Source: Acidobacteriota bacterium (GTDB lineage: Bacteria; Acidobacteriota; Terriglobia; Terriglobales; Acidobacteriaceae). Taken from it: a stretch of DNA of 64,000 nucleotides. The stretch lies in NCBI GenBank assembly GCA_013289685.1, contig JABCZL010000006.1:62001-126000 (forward strand), given 5' to 3'. This document shows, piece by piece, positions 29,576 to 38,719 of this stretch. Below the pieces are notes generated by a model. That model did no database searches. It was not told where the DNA came from and saw only the letters and a program-made list of their open reading frames with translations. Each line of letters opens with the position of its first letter. Within the stretch, counting starts at the first letter, position 1. A program made the translations under genes and the position numbers.

Positions 29576-30668
29576 TTCCTTGCCTTCGGAAGACCAGGCA
29601 AATCCGGCTCCGGCTGAACCGAAAAAAGAGCCGGCTCGGCAATCGCTGCACTATCGCCTGGTGATTGCGCTCTATCGCATCTTTGCCATCGCCGTCCTGT
29701 ATCTGGTCCTCGCCGGCATTGTTGCGTATGCATTCGTGATGGGCTTTTATGCGGTGAACAGCTCATGGGCTGCTCCCGTCATCCTCTCGGCCGCGGACGA
29801 GAAGAGCCTCGACTTCCGGCAGAAGCTGGTGACCAGCCAGCAGACCATCGAAGATCTCAAGGTGGATACGAACAAACTGCAGAGCGGTTTGGCAGAGATG
29901 AAAAAGCACCGCGGAGCACTGCTGGAGCTGGAACCGGAACTCCAGCAAGCCATTGCGCGGGAGAAGACGCACAATCGCACGACCGGCCCGCAGCTCGCAA
30001 CGCTCGATCAGCAGAAGCAGGCTGACAATGTGAAAACGCAAAAGGTGCTGGCGCAGCTCAAGGAAGTAGAGACAAACATCAACAAGGACCTGGCCGCCGG
30101 ATTGATCACAAAGGGCGATGCCGCGACACAACTCTCTGCCCTGAACACCGCACAGGGCGCCTATACAGACAGCAGAATTGCCGAGATCTTACTCACCGAC
30201 AATGTTCTGGATAAGACGACAACGGGCACGAACTCGCTGGACGTGCTCGAAAAGCAGGTGGAGCTGCGTTCTGAGGTTGCCCAGTTGGATGTCGCCGTCA
30301 ATGTTGCGGAAAAACAGCTTCAGGAAGAAACCCGGCAAATCGATCGGCTGCGAGATGCGATCAGAACGGCGAAACAGAGTCCCTACTACCTGAATGCGTC
30401 GGGGGAACAGAGGTTGTACTTTGCTTTCGTTCCTTATGACAACCAGGCGAATGCCGTGGCCGGAGCTCCGATCTACGACTGTTATCTGAATATGCTGGCA
30501 TGCCGCAAGGTGGGCGCCGTGAAGCAGATATTCCCGGGTGAGGAGCAGGCCGTCCATCCCATCTTCAAGACCCAGATTCGCGGTTTCCTGATTCAGATGA
30601 ATCTGGACCATGGCGAATCTGCGAAGTCGAAGACCGTGTTCCTGGGCCGCAAACCGGTGTTGTTTTAA
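29556..30668 (+). CDS. Membrane-anchored coiled-coil protein, membrane-fusion-protein-like
   Basis: 370 residues. One transmembrane helix (about 37-67, within LYRIFAIAVLYLVLAGIVAY), then a long periplasmic coiled coil (about 85-280) and a C-terminal beta-rich part (about 290-370, GAPIYDCYLNMLACRKVGAV). This is the architecture of HlyD/EmrA- or Alg44-type periplasmic adaptors. I see no full lipoyl motif. The start codon is TTG with AGAGG upstream, inside the end of the GT2 gene (20-base overlap), so translation is likely coupled. It probably connects the synthase to the TolC-like outer-membrane partner. Confidence 0.7.
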   Translation: METPTLNSLPSEDQANPAPAEPKKEPARQSLHYRLVIALYRIFAIAVLYLVLAGIVAYAFVMGFYAVNSSWAAPVILSAADEKSLDFRQKLVTSQQTIEDLKVDTNKLQSGLAEMKKHRGALLELEPELQQAIAREKTHNRTTGPQLATLDQQKQADNVKTQKVLAQLKEVETNINKDLAAGLITKGDAATQLSALNTAQGAYTDSRIAEILLTDNVLDKTTTGTNSLDVLEKQVELRSEVAQLDVAVNVAEKQLQEETRQIDRLRDAIRTAKQSPYYLNASGEQRLYFAFVPYDNQANAVAGAPIYDCYLNMLACRKVGAVKQIFPGEEQAVHPIFKTQIRGFLIQMNLDHGESAKSKTVFLGRKPVLF

Positions 30669-30702
30669 ACCCTGCTATTCGGTCGTCTTGAGGAGAGCGA
30701 GA

Positions 30703-31764
30703 ATGTTCCTGAACCACTGGAAGTTGGTTATACCCCTAGTTCTGTTTAGCTCCGCCCACGCGTTCGCGTTGGACCCTAAAGATCAGCAGGCCTACTGCGC
30801 CTACGTTATGGAGCAGGCGCAGGCGCAGCGAGACTTGCTGCGCACGCCCAGCGCCGCAGCAGGCATGACCCAGCCCGAGACTGGCCTGCCACTGCAAGTC
30901 GTCGGGGGCGCCTCGGTCGGCCTTTCAGAAATCAGAAAAGCTGGTTTGACTATGTCTGTCGGACGCAGAAACTGCGAACAATACCAGGCCTCGACAGCCG
31001 CCCAGCAGGACATCCAGTATGCCCTGCCTAGCTTGGAGAAGGAAGCTCTGCGTAACCGGCTAGCTCTAATCGACGAGGCTTCGAAGTCGCTGGATGCGTT
31101 GATGGAAAGAACCTCAAAGATGGTGGAGGCTCAGAACGCTACTCGCCCGATGCTCTTCTCGCTGCAGACGACGAAGATCAAGCTGGATGCGGACCGGGCC
31201 GACACCCAGTCAAAGATCGCGGCGCTCTACCTTCCACTGCTGAGCGATAAACCATTGAAAGAACTGGTCGCAGAAAAACAAAGCAGTGAGTTGAACGAGC
31301 AAAGAGCGCTGGCTAAGTTATCCCGGCAGAATAATTGGGATGTAGCTCTTTCCGTGGGTGTCCATCAGCAGGTCAACCCGGTTGCTCAGGGTCCGCAACC
31401 GTACGGCGCAGTCTCAGTCAGCTACAATCTCGCCAGCCGAGCCATCAACAAGCACCTGGATCGAGCTGCCGGCGACTACGAAGAATGGAAACAAGTGCAA
31501 GAGGGCGACGTCGTGCGCAGCATGGAGGTCCTTCGACAGCAGTTGCTGGACAGCGTCTCGGTGCAGGAGGCCAAGCTCAAGTCTCTGGGGGAAGAAAGCA
31601 GGCAGATCGCCAAGAATCTTCAGCAGGTAGGCGATCCGGACACTTCTGCGGCCTTCGACTTCCGCAACCAGCTGACCGCCGCACAACTTTTATTGGAAAT
31701 CGAGACCAGCGATGCCAGCTTCCGGATTGACCGGCTGCGGGAATACCTCGCAAAGAATTACTGA
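30703..31764 (+). CDS. TolC/OMF-like exported coiled-coil protein
   Basis: 353 residues with a signal peptide (1-22, ending SAHAFA) and two long helical stretches (about 95-200 and 255-345). Between them lie beta-strand-like segments NNWDVALSVGVHQQV and YGAVSVSYNLASRAIN, which match the strand-turn-helix pattern of TolC-family outer-membrane factors. It is shorter than TolC (about 430-470 residues) and appears to keep one strand/hairpin unit. AGGAG precedes the ATG. It is the third gene of the GT2 operon, so export of the polysaccharide product across the outer membrane is the likely job. Confidence 0.6.
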   Translation: MFLNHWKLVIPLVLFSSAHAFALDPKDQQAYCAYVMEQAQAQRDLLRTPSAAAGMTQPETGLPLQVVGGASVGLSEIRKAGLTMSVGRRNCEQYQASTAAQQDIQYALPSLEKEALRNRLALIDEASKSLDALMERTSKMVEAQNATRPMLFSLQTTKIKLDADRADTQSKIAALYLPLLSDKPLKELVAEKQSSELNEQRALAKLSRQNNWDVALSVGVHQQVNPVAQGPQPYGAVSVSYNLASRAINKHLDRAAGDYEEWKQVQEGDVVRSMEVLRQQLLDSVSVQEAKLKSLGEESRQIAKNLQQVGDPDTSAAFDFRNQLTAAQLLLEIETSDASFRIDRLREYLAKNY

Positions 31765-31850
31765 GTGATTCGGTCGCGGGATCTCTCGTGAATGCACTAA
31801 GCGGTTCAAACGGCTGCAACTTGTTCAACGTGTTGCTAATATGAAAACCA

Positions 31851-32354
31851 ATGGAGACGAGTGTCGTTCTTTCATTCATGGTTAAACAGATGGAAGGGCA
31901 CGAGCCAGACGTGTTGTCACTTACCCCTGTCTTGAGTGGTGTCCTCCTCACCGAATTGGTCGAATCGTTTGAGCGAAAACACGGTTTTGAACCAACCGGA
32001 GGATATCGCGGTCTGATCCCGATGTGGGCTGGTCTCACTCCGCCGTCTCCACCTCCGGGGTACGGCTCTCTCGAACACTACTTCATAGGGAGGTCGGGTC
32101 AAGGGCATCGAACGGGACATTCACTATTGGAATGCCAGTGCGGCAACGTTGGCTGTTGGCCTTTATTTGCTCGAATCGTGGTGGCTGAACGCACTGTTGT
32201 TTGGGACTCCTTCAGGCAACCGCATCGACCACAGCGAGACTACTCAGACTTCGGGCCGTTCATTTTTGATGTAGATCAGTACAGAAAAGCAGTGATCGAT
32301 GTCGCCGTCAACAATCCAGAACTACGCTTTGCGTGGGAGGATGATCAAGACTAA
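31851..32354 (+). CDS. Protein of unknown function with a conserved CGNVGCWPL motif
   Basis: 167 residues, no signal peptide or transmembrane segment. A compact motif block, ECQCGNVGCWPLFARIVV, then TVVWDSFRQPHR and FGPFIFDVDQYRKAV, gives it the look of a conserved family; three Cys within seven residues could bind metal. I do not recognise a function. The start lacks a strong Shine-Dalgarno; ATG 31881 is an alternative. It stands alone after the GT2 operon. Confidence 0.55.
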   Translation: METSVVLSFMVKQMEGHEPDVLSLTPVLSGVLLTELVESFERKHGFEPTGGYRGLIPMWAGLTPPSPPPGYGSLEHYFIGRSGQGHRTGHSLLECQCGNVGCWPLFARIVVAERTVVWDSFRQPHRPQRDYSDFGPFIFDVDQYRKAVIDVAVNNPELRFAWEDDQD

Positions 32355-32541
32355 CTCCCCAATGAGGACTATCGCCTCTCTATAGCGCTCATCAACCGTG
32401 AGTCAAACCAGTTTTTCTCTCGCTCACGGGTGATAAAGGTTTCGTCAACAGCCTTGTGTCGGTATCGTGCTCCTTTCTCAACTGAAGGGCTGCCACTGAT
32501 CTTGCTTCTTCCGGCCCGATGTTTCCTTCCAACCGTGAATG

Positions 32542-34029
32542 CTACAAAGGGCGATCCACCGTGCCCTCCTGCCAGACTGCGTCGTAACGCACCAAGTCGC
32601 CGGGAAGCACATAGGCAGTGAGAATGTACAGGCGCCAGCCCTCTTTCCATAAGGTGTTGTATTCGGTGCGGTAACTCGAGTAGGTCCAGTCATAGACCTG
32701 GATTTCGCCGTGCGTCGCCGGCCGCCAAACCGCGTTGTAGCGCACCGTCCCGTCGGAGATGACATAGGAATCGAGAATGTACAGGCGCCAACCTTCATTC
32801 CACAGCTTGTTGTACTCGGTCTGAAGATCGGATAGCGTCCACCCATAAACCTGAGTTTCGCCTGAATCTCCGGGCCGAAACACTGCGTTGTAAAGGACGT
32901 CGCCGTTGGGCAATACGTACGATTGAAGAATGGACAGACGCCAGCCTTGCGGATACAGAGTGTTGTAGTTGTCCCGGAATGTGGTGTAGTCCACTCCGTA
33001 GAGCTGCTGCTCACCCAGATTTCCCGGCCGAAACACCACGTTGTAAAGCACATCCCCGTTGGGCATCACGTACGACTGAAGAATGTACAGACGCCAGCCT
33101 TCCGGATACAGCGTGTTGTACGTGCTGATGAAATCCGCGTAGGTCACACCGTAGAGCTGCTCCTCAGCCGTGTTTCCTCCCGGCCGCCACACCGCGTTGT
33201 AAAACACATTGCCGTTGGACAATACGTACGATTGCAGACTGTAGAGGCGCCAACCTGCTGTCCACAATGTGTTGTACTTGGCCCTGTAATTTGCGTAGGT
33301 CCAACCGTAGACCTGGATTTCGCTGAGGCTGGAATATCCGCTGGTCGAACAGATGCCGGCTTTGGTGTTGTCGATGACCGGAGGAATCGGTCCGAACGAT
33401 AGTTTGATTGCTTTGGCGCTGTCACACTGGTCGACCAGTTCGTCCCATCCCTGAAAATTGTTGACCGCTGGATCGGCGGAGGCCTCGAAGATTTCATGGG
33501 CGATCACGACTTGCTCCTGGTCCGCGGGGACGACCGCCCAAAAGGCCGAAGTCGATTGCGAGGCGTGGAAACCTCCACATCCGTTGCACCCGGTCACGCT
33601 GAAACCGTGTGCTGGAAACACGACGATCAGCGTATTCGGGCCGAACGCCGGAAGGTTTCCCGTCTTTTGGTTGGCGTGAATGATGTTGAGGACTGCCGTG
33701 CGAGTCAGAACTATCGGCTTCGCGGAGGGGCTCGCCGTGGCCGCTGCTGCCACTGTGACCTGATCGACGCCGTACTGTCTCGTCATGGGCTGCTGGCCGG
33801 CGGGGGCACCCGCGGTCGACATGTACGCCGCGAGATTCACGACATAGGTCTGCTGCGTGGTGATGTCGGTGGTGGACCAATTGCCGTAGTACAGCGGGTA
33901 GATCTCGAAGTTTTGCAGAAATGGTCCACCGTGATACTGAAGCGGTGTCGTAGCCGAGACGGCCCGGGGGACAAGCACACCCAGCATGCAGATCAGAAGC
34001 GCCACTGATAGACTTGCGATTTTTCGCAT
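32542..34029 (-). CDS. Secreted EXORDIUM-like protein with five C-terminal tandem beta repeats
   Basis: 495 residues, signal peptide 1-26. The N-terminal part (LQYHGGPFLQNFEIYPLYYG, FPAHGFSVTGCNGCGGFHAS, VVIAHEIFEASADP, DELVDQCD) resembles EXORDIUM/phosphate-induced-protein-like proteins. HEIFEASADP together with the later acidic and Cys residues suggests a metal site. From about residue 235 five repeats of roughly 50 residues follow, each with a YNTLW..GWRLY.LQSYV core and ending YNAVWRPG, like the bacterial tandem repeat domain BTRD1. The start has AAAGGAG upstream. Function is unknown; adhesion or cell-wall/glycan binding is plausible. Confidence 0.65.
   Translation of the reverse strand: MRKIASLSVALLICMLGVLVPRAVSATTPLQYHGGPFLQNFEIYPLYYGNWSTTDITTQQTYVVNLAAYMSTAGAPAGQQPMTRQYGVDQVTVAAAATASPSAKPIVLTRTAVLNIIHANQKTGNLPAFGPNTLIVVFPAHGFSVTGCNGCGGFHASQSTSAFWAVVPADQEQVVIAHEIFEASADPAVNNFQGWDELVDQCDSAKAIKLSFGPIPPVIDNTKAGICSTSGYSSLSEIQVYGWTYANYRAKYNTLWTAGWRLYSLQSYVLSNGNVFYNAVWRPGGNTAEEQLYGVTYADFISTYNTLYPEGWRLYILQSYVMPNGDVLYNVVFRPGNLGEQQLYGVDYTTFRDNYNTLYPQGWRLSILQSYVLPNGDVLYNAVFRPGDSGETQVYGWTLSDLQTEYNKLWNEGWRLYILDSYVISDGTVRYNAVWRPATHGEIQVYDWTYSSYRTEYNTLWKEGWRLYILTAYVLPGDLVRYDAVWQEGTVDRPL
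32560..33325 (-). repeat. Five tandem ~150-bp coding repeats
   Basis: In-frame units inside the EXORDIUM-like gene. Each encodes a YNxLW/YxxGWRLxxLxxYV unit; units two and three (about 32895-33180) are the most alike at the DNA level, with shared GCCGTTGGGCA and GACGCCAGCC blocks. This implies expansion by recent duplication. Confidence 0.75.
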
Positions 34030-34229
34030 CTCAACTCTCCTTTTGAATCTCATTCTGTGCCAGGACTTGCATTCTTGGTTTCGGCCGCGCCGTTCACGCA
34101 CCACGATGCCGACGGTATTCGACGGGAACGGTGGCGCGGTCAACACGAAGGCTGAGGGCGGAAATCCCCCCAAGGTTTCCGCATCCCCAGCCTTTGCGGT
34201 CCAACATCCTTGACAGCCGGTCGTCCCCC

Positions 34230-34478
34230 TCACACCGGCTTCAGCAGCGAGTCCAGGCAGATGAGTCCGGCTCCATCCTGGCTTTGGGCGACATGCCACT
34301 GGGCACAGTCGCGCAACGGCAATCCCCTCACCGCGGTAATGGCCTCAGCTTCTCTTGGATCCACCATTTCCACTTCGTGGCCGCATTCCTGGCACCAGGC
34401 TCGAAGAATCCGCCGCCGCCGGATAATCAGGACCCGGTCGGTCTCGATGGTGATTTCGGTCCTTTTATGAACCGCCAT
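34230..34478 (-). CDS. Small protein with a CxxC motif, HTH/excisionase-like candidate
   Basis: 82 residues. KRTEITIETDRVLIIRRRR is followed by AWCQECGHEVEMV (CxxC, metal-type) and a helical C-terminal half ending GLICLDSLL. This resembles small acidobacterial proteins with an N-terminal CxxC segment and a degenerate MerR/excisionase-like helix-turn-helix. GGAGGGG four bases before the ATG at 34478 is the strongest Shine-Dalgarno around. It is divergent from the winged-helix/TPR gene at 34638. Function is unproven. Confidence 0.65.
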   Translation of the reverse strand: MAVHKRTEITIETDRVLIIRRRRILRAWCQECGHEVEMVDPREAEAITAVRGLPLRDCAQWHVAQSQDGAGLICLDSLLKPV

Positions 34479-34637
34479 TTCGCCCCTCCAAATGCTTTGC
34501 TCCACCCCGAAATCGTGATAGATTGCTTTCCGCGTTCGGCTCGGCTTTTGGATCCCCCACCGCTCGACGGGAGGCATCCTGCCCGAAGTGGCCTTCAGAA
34601 GTCTTTAGAGAAATCTCAGAAATTTATCAGGCGGTCT

Positions 34638-37412
34638 ATGAGCAACCAGGGGAAGGAGTTATACGAGTTCGGCCCTTTCCGCCTGGACCCGGCGAAGCGC
34701 CTCCTGTTGCGTGACAACGAGCCTGTTCCCTTACAACTGAAGGCTTTCGAGACCCTGTTGGTGCTGGTCCGCAACAGCGAACAAGTGGTTTTGAAGGACG
34801 ACTTAATGAAGGCGGTCTGGCCCGACACCTTCGTCGAGGAGTCGAACCTGGCGCAGAACATCTTTGTGCTGCGGAAGACTCTGGGCGCCGCAGCCGGGGA
34901 GCATCGCTACATCGCCACGATTCCAGGCAGAGGCTACCGCTTCACCGAGAGAGTACGCGTCATCTCCGAAGAGGAGAGCCTGGTCGTGGAGAGCCACTCC
35001 CGGTCGCGGGTGGTGATCGAGGAGACCAAGCCGCGCCGGATGTTGGCGGTCTCGATCGCAGGCATTGTCTTCTTTCTCGCTCTGGGAGGGGCCGTTGGCT
35101 ACCGTTACCATCGGCCCGGGCAGGGTGAACAATCCGCGGCGTCTGTGCCGGCAATGGCCATCAAACCGCGCCGGTGCGTGGCAGTGCTGGGGTTCCAAAA
35201 CCTGTCAGGACGAAGCGATCCAGCCTGGCTTTCCACTGCATTTTCCGAGATGCTGACCACCGAGTTGGGAGCCGGCGATCAGCTGCGCATGGTCTCTTCC
35301 GAAGAAGTAGCCCGCCTGAAAACCAGTCTCCCGTTTGTAAACAGCGGCACGCTTTCGAAAGACACGCTGGCCCGGATTCGCCAAACCCTGGGCGCCGATG
35401 TCGTGGTACTCGGTTCCTACAGCGATTTGGGAAAGCAAGCCCGAGGGCAGATCCGTCTCGACATTCGACTTCAGGACACTGCGGCCGGGGAAACCGTAGG
35501 GGTTATTTCCGAAGCCGGCACTGAAGCCGATCTGTTCCAGATTGTCGCCCGCGCCGGGGCACGCTTGCGAGAGAAGGTCGCGGTCCCAGAAGTCTCCGGA
35601 GATCAGGCAGCGAGGGTTCAAGCTTCCCTGCCCTCCAATACCGAAGCCGCCCGTTTGTACGCCGAGGGACTGGAAAAGCTCCGCCAGTTCGACGCAATTG
35701 CGGCGCGGGATCTGCTGGAACGGGCCATCCATTCTGACCCAGGATATGCGCTTGCTCACTCCGCGCTGGCTGAGGTCTGGTCGCAGCTGGGTTATGAAGG
35801 CAGAGCGAACGCGGAAGCCAAGAAGTCATTCGAATTATCAGACAAGCTGCAGCATAAGGACCGCCTGTTCATCGAAGCGAGATACCGCGCCATGAATAAG
35901 GAGTGGGACAAGGCCGCGGATCTTTACCATACGTTGTTCGACTTCTTTCCCGACGACATCGAATACGGGCTGCGTTTGGCCGACGCACAAACTCAGGGAG
36001 GCAAGCGAACCGACGCGCTGACCACGATCCAGTCGCTGCGCCAGTTGCCGCCTCCTTCCCGCGACGATCCCCGCATCGACTTGGCCGAAGAAATGAACTA
36101 CATCCGGCTTGGTCAATATTCGTCGGCTCGCGTCCCGGCAGGCCGGGCGGTGGAAAAGACCCGGGCAAGCGGGTTCGAAGTGCTCCTGGCAAGGGCGCTT
36201 TATCTCGAGGCAGCGACTTTGGCTCCGTTGGGTGAAGGAGACAAAGCGATTGCTGCTGCCGAGGAAGCGAAAGAGATCTACAACCGGGTTGGAGATCAGT
36301 GGGGCGTGTCGAACTCATTGGAATACATCGCGTACGTTCACTCGAACCGCGGCGAGTGGGAACCGGCAGAGAAACTCTACCAACAGGCGCTGGCTCTCAA
36401 TCGCACGATTGGCAGCAAAACGGGCGCTGCGATCGATCTCACGGCGATCGCGGCAGCTCGCGAGTCACAAGGAGACGTGGAGGGCGGCAAGAAACTGGAC
36501 GAAGAGGCGCTGGCCATCTACCGCGAAATCGGTGACAGAAATCGCGAGGCATGGGCACTCATGGGGATCGCCTGGGCCATTGCCGACGAGGGTAGTCTTG
36601 CCGAGAGCATGAGGATGGACGACCAGGCTCTGGCCATCTTTACTGAGGTGGCAGATGATGGTGGCGCCGCTTACGCCTTGAACGAGAAAACCAGCCAACT
36701 CACAATGTTGGGCGATCTGGACAAAGCTCAGGAGGCCTGTCAACATTCGCTCGACCTGGCGCGGAAGAGCGGTAACCAGCACATGATCGTCAGCGATCTC
36801 TTTTACCTGGGGAATATCGCAAAACTGGAGGGAAAACTGGGGAGCGCACATCAGACATTTTCCGAGGCTCTTCCCCTCGCGAATGCGACGAGTGATTCCG
36901 GGATGACGACCATGATTGAGCAAGGCCTGGCAGAGATTGCGGATGAGGAAAACCATCCGGACGAAGCGAAACAACAGATCGACCAGATTCTGTCCTCTTT
37001 TCACGAGCACAAAGACCCCGCCGACGAGATCGGCGCCGACAGCCTACTGGCGGAAATTGACTTGCATCAAGGGGACACGGCAGCCGCCACGCGGGCGATC
37101 GGTGCGGCTCAGTCCCTGCTGAGCCAAAGTCAGGGGTGGGAGGAAAGTTGTTTGTTCCGGATTGCTAACGCCCGCGTGCAGGCGGCAGTCGGTAAGTTTG
37201 CCGAAGCCCGCGAGTCTCTCAAGACGGTCATCGTAGACGCCGGGAAACACCGCAATTTGCGTTACCAGTTGGAGGCCCGCCTGGCATTGTGTGAAATTGA
37301 GGCCAAGACCGATCCCGCCTCAGCCCGCGCTCACGCCAAGACTCTAGAACAAGAAGCCCGATCCAAAGGTTTCGGACTTATCGCGCGCAAGGCGCTCGCC
37401 GTGGGAGCCTGA
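34638..37412 (+). CDS. CadC-like transmembrane winged-helix regulator with TPR sensor domain
   Basis: 924 residues. An OmpR/PhoB-type winged helix (about 8-105, YEFGPFRLDPAKRLLLRDNE and IPGRGYRFTERV) binds DNA from the membrane. One transmembrane helix (about 134-156) and a TolB-N/FlgO-like domain (about 170-290, CVAVLGFQNLSGRSDPAW) follow, and then many TPR units to the C-terminus. This is the common acidobacterial one-component sensor: extracytoplasmic TPRs relay to the DNA-binding head. There is no kinase partner. The start is fixed by the wHTH; the frame reaches back to 34131 through non-coding sequence opposite the small gene. Targets are unknown. Confidence 0.88.
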   Translation: MSNQGKELYEFGPFRLDPAKRLLLRDNEPVPLQLKAFETLLVLVRNSEQVVLKDDLMKAVWPDTFVEESNLAQNIFVLRKTLGAAAGEHRYIATIPGRGYRFTERVRVISEEESLVVESHSRSRVVIEETKPRRMLAVSIAGIVFFLALGGAVGYRYHRPGQGEQSAASVPAMAIKPRRCVAVLGFQNLSGRSDPAWLSTAFSEMLTTELGAGDQLRMVSSEEVARLKTSLPFVNSGTLSKDTLARIRQTLGADVVVLGSYSDLGKQARGQIRLDIRLQDTAAGETVGVISEAGTEADLFQIVARAGARLREKVAVPEVSGDQAARVQASLPSNTEAARLYAEGLEKLRQFDAIAARDLLERAIHSDPGYALAHSALAEVWSQLGYEGRANAEAKKSFELSDKLQHKDRLFIEARYRAMNKEWDKAADLYHTLFDFFPDDIEYGLRLADAQTQGGKRTDALTTIQSLRQLPPPSRDDPRIDLAEEMNYIRLGQYSSARVPAGRAVEKTRASGFEVLLARALYLEAATLAPLGEGDKAIAAAEEAKEIYNRVGDQWGVSNSLEYIAYVHSNRGEWEPAEKLYQQALALNRTIGSKTGAAIDLTAIAAARESQGDVEGGKKLDEEALAIYREIGDRNREAWALMGIAWAIADEGSLAESMRMDDQALAIFTEVADDGGAAYALNEKTSQLTMLGDLDKAQEACQHSLDLARKSGNQHMIVSDLFYLGNIAKLEGKLGSAHQTFSEALPLANATSDSGMTTMIEQGLAEIADEENHPDEAKQQIDQILSSFHEHKDPADEIGADSLLAEIDLHQGDTAAATRAIGAAQSLLSQSQGWEESCLFRIANARVQAAVGKFAEARESLKTVIVDAGKHRNLRYQLEARLALCEIEAKTDPASARAHAKTLEQEARSKGFGLIARKALAVGA

Positions 37413-37443
37413 GCCTTTCAACCAACATTGTTGCCTGTGATGG

Positions 37444-38676
37444 TCACTGAGGGCAGGCGTGTCGCACCGCGATGAGCGAAACCTGCTCCAAGTCCGGATA
37501 ATGACCATCTTTATCGGGGCTGCGCTCCGCAGGCGCAATCTGCTGGACGACCGTCCTGGCCGGTAACGCCCCACGGAAATATTTCACGTACACTTCGTCG
37601 AATGCCCCCATGTCCGCCATGTCGTCAAGGTAAACATTCGTGGACACAACCTGGCAGAAGGCCATATCCGCTTCCTCGAGATTATCCAGAAGATTTCGCA
37701 TCGTCTGCCGAAGCTGGACGGCGGTCGTAGAACTGTAGACTCCGCCGTTCGGTCCGGGAATGAAACCGCTCTTCGCGGAACAATACAACGTATCGCCGGC
37801 AAAGACACAGGGACTCGCCGTGGGGCTGGGCTGCATGTTCTTCGGACGCACGGCACGGCGTTGTTCCAAGTCACGAACTGCAACACCTGTGTATTCGATT
37901 TGTGCGCCGTTGGGCAGGCTCGAGACTTCGATCGTGGCCCGTGCCGGCGTATTGCCGAACTCGAATCGATGCGCGTAATGCTCGTTCATCGCCCGCATCG
38001 GGATTTGCGCGGTCAGGTAAGGATTCACGAAAACCATGTGGCCGAGGTCCAGCCCGGCCGCCTCGACGACGGCTTTCATTCGGTCGAGCGCGAGGTCTAC
38101 TTGGGCCGCCTGTGGGTCTGAAACCTTTTCGCCGGGGGGAAGGGTGCCAGGCAACCCAGAAACGAACAACCGATCATGAGTGAGAATGCCCGGCGAAAAA
38201 GGTTCGTCTGACTTGTAGTTCGGCGGGTAGACGGCGCGCCTCTCCGAGAGATTCCGCACTGCGACGGCATTGATCTCGATTGGGGGATCAGGAAGCCCGG
38301 CAACTCCCAGGACGGCCCGAGCCGGCGGAACCTTCCCAAAGAATTCGCCGAAGACGCGGTTCATCTCTCCATATTGGCTCATGTCGGTGAGGTAGACCGT
38401 GGTATAGACGACGTGATCCATGGTCAAGCCTGCGGCTTCGACCACCGATTTCAAGTTCACGAATGCCTGACGCGCCTGGGCCACGAAAGTTGGAGGTAAC
38501 GCACCATCCGCGCTGCGAGGCCCCTGACCGGAGACGTAGATATAGTCCCCGGCATCGACGCTGGATGGGGCGCCCCCGTGGCGCGCGGGACCATCATGGG
38601 AAGGAGCGGCCGCCACCGCCTGGGCTTGGGCGCCGACGGCAGACCACAGCAACAATCCAGCCATCAATGATTTCAT
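37444..38676 (-). CDS. Exported protein with three fused Rid (YjgF/UK114) domains
   Basis: 410 residues, signal peptide 1-20 (MKSLMAGLLLWSAVGAQAQA). Three Rid units follow one another: about 38-140 (DYIYVSGQGPRS to EINAVAVRN), 160-270 (DRLFVSGLPGTLP to EYTGVAVRD) and 290-405 (DTLYCSAKSGFIP to SLIAVRH). Rid proteins hydrolyse enamine/imine intermediates made by PLP enzymes. The Arg of the active-site PARxxx motif is present in each unit (PPARAVLGV, TPARATIEV, LPARTVVQQ). Single Rid proteins trimerise, so one chain may form a pseudo-trimer. GGAAGG precedes the ATG. It lies directly after the SelA-like PLP gene in the same operon. Confidence 0.85.
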   Translation of the reverse strand: MKSLMAGLLLWSAVGAQAQAVAAAPSHDGPARHGGAPSSVDAGDYIYVSGQGPRSADGALPPTFVAQARQAFVNLKSVVEAAGLTMDHVVYTTVYLTDMSQYGEMNRVFGEFFGKVPPARAVLGVAGLPDPPIEINAVAVRNLSERRAVYPPNYKSDEPFSPGILTHDRLFVSGLPGTLPPGEKVSDPQAAQVDLALDRMKAVVEAAGLDLGHMVFVNPYLTAQIPMRAMNEHYAHRFEFGNTPARATIEVSSLPNGAQIEYTGVAVRDLEQRRAVRPKNMQPSPTASPCVFAGDTLYCSAKSGFIPGPNGGVYSSTTAVQLRQTMRNLLDNLEEADMAFCQVVSTNVYLDDMADMGAFDEVYVKYFRGALPARTVVQQIAPAERSPDKDGHYPDLEQVSLIAVRHACPQ

Positions 38677-38719
38677 TCGCCTTCCATTTGCAACGGGCGC
38701 GCTTAGCCAAGCCCGGATT

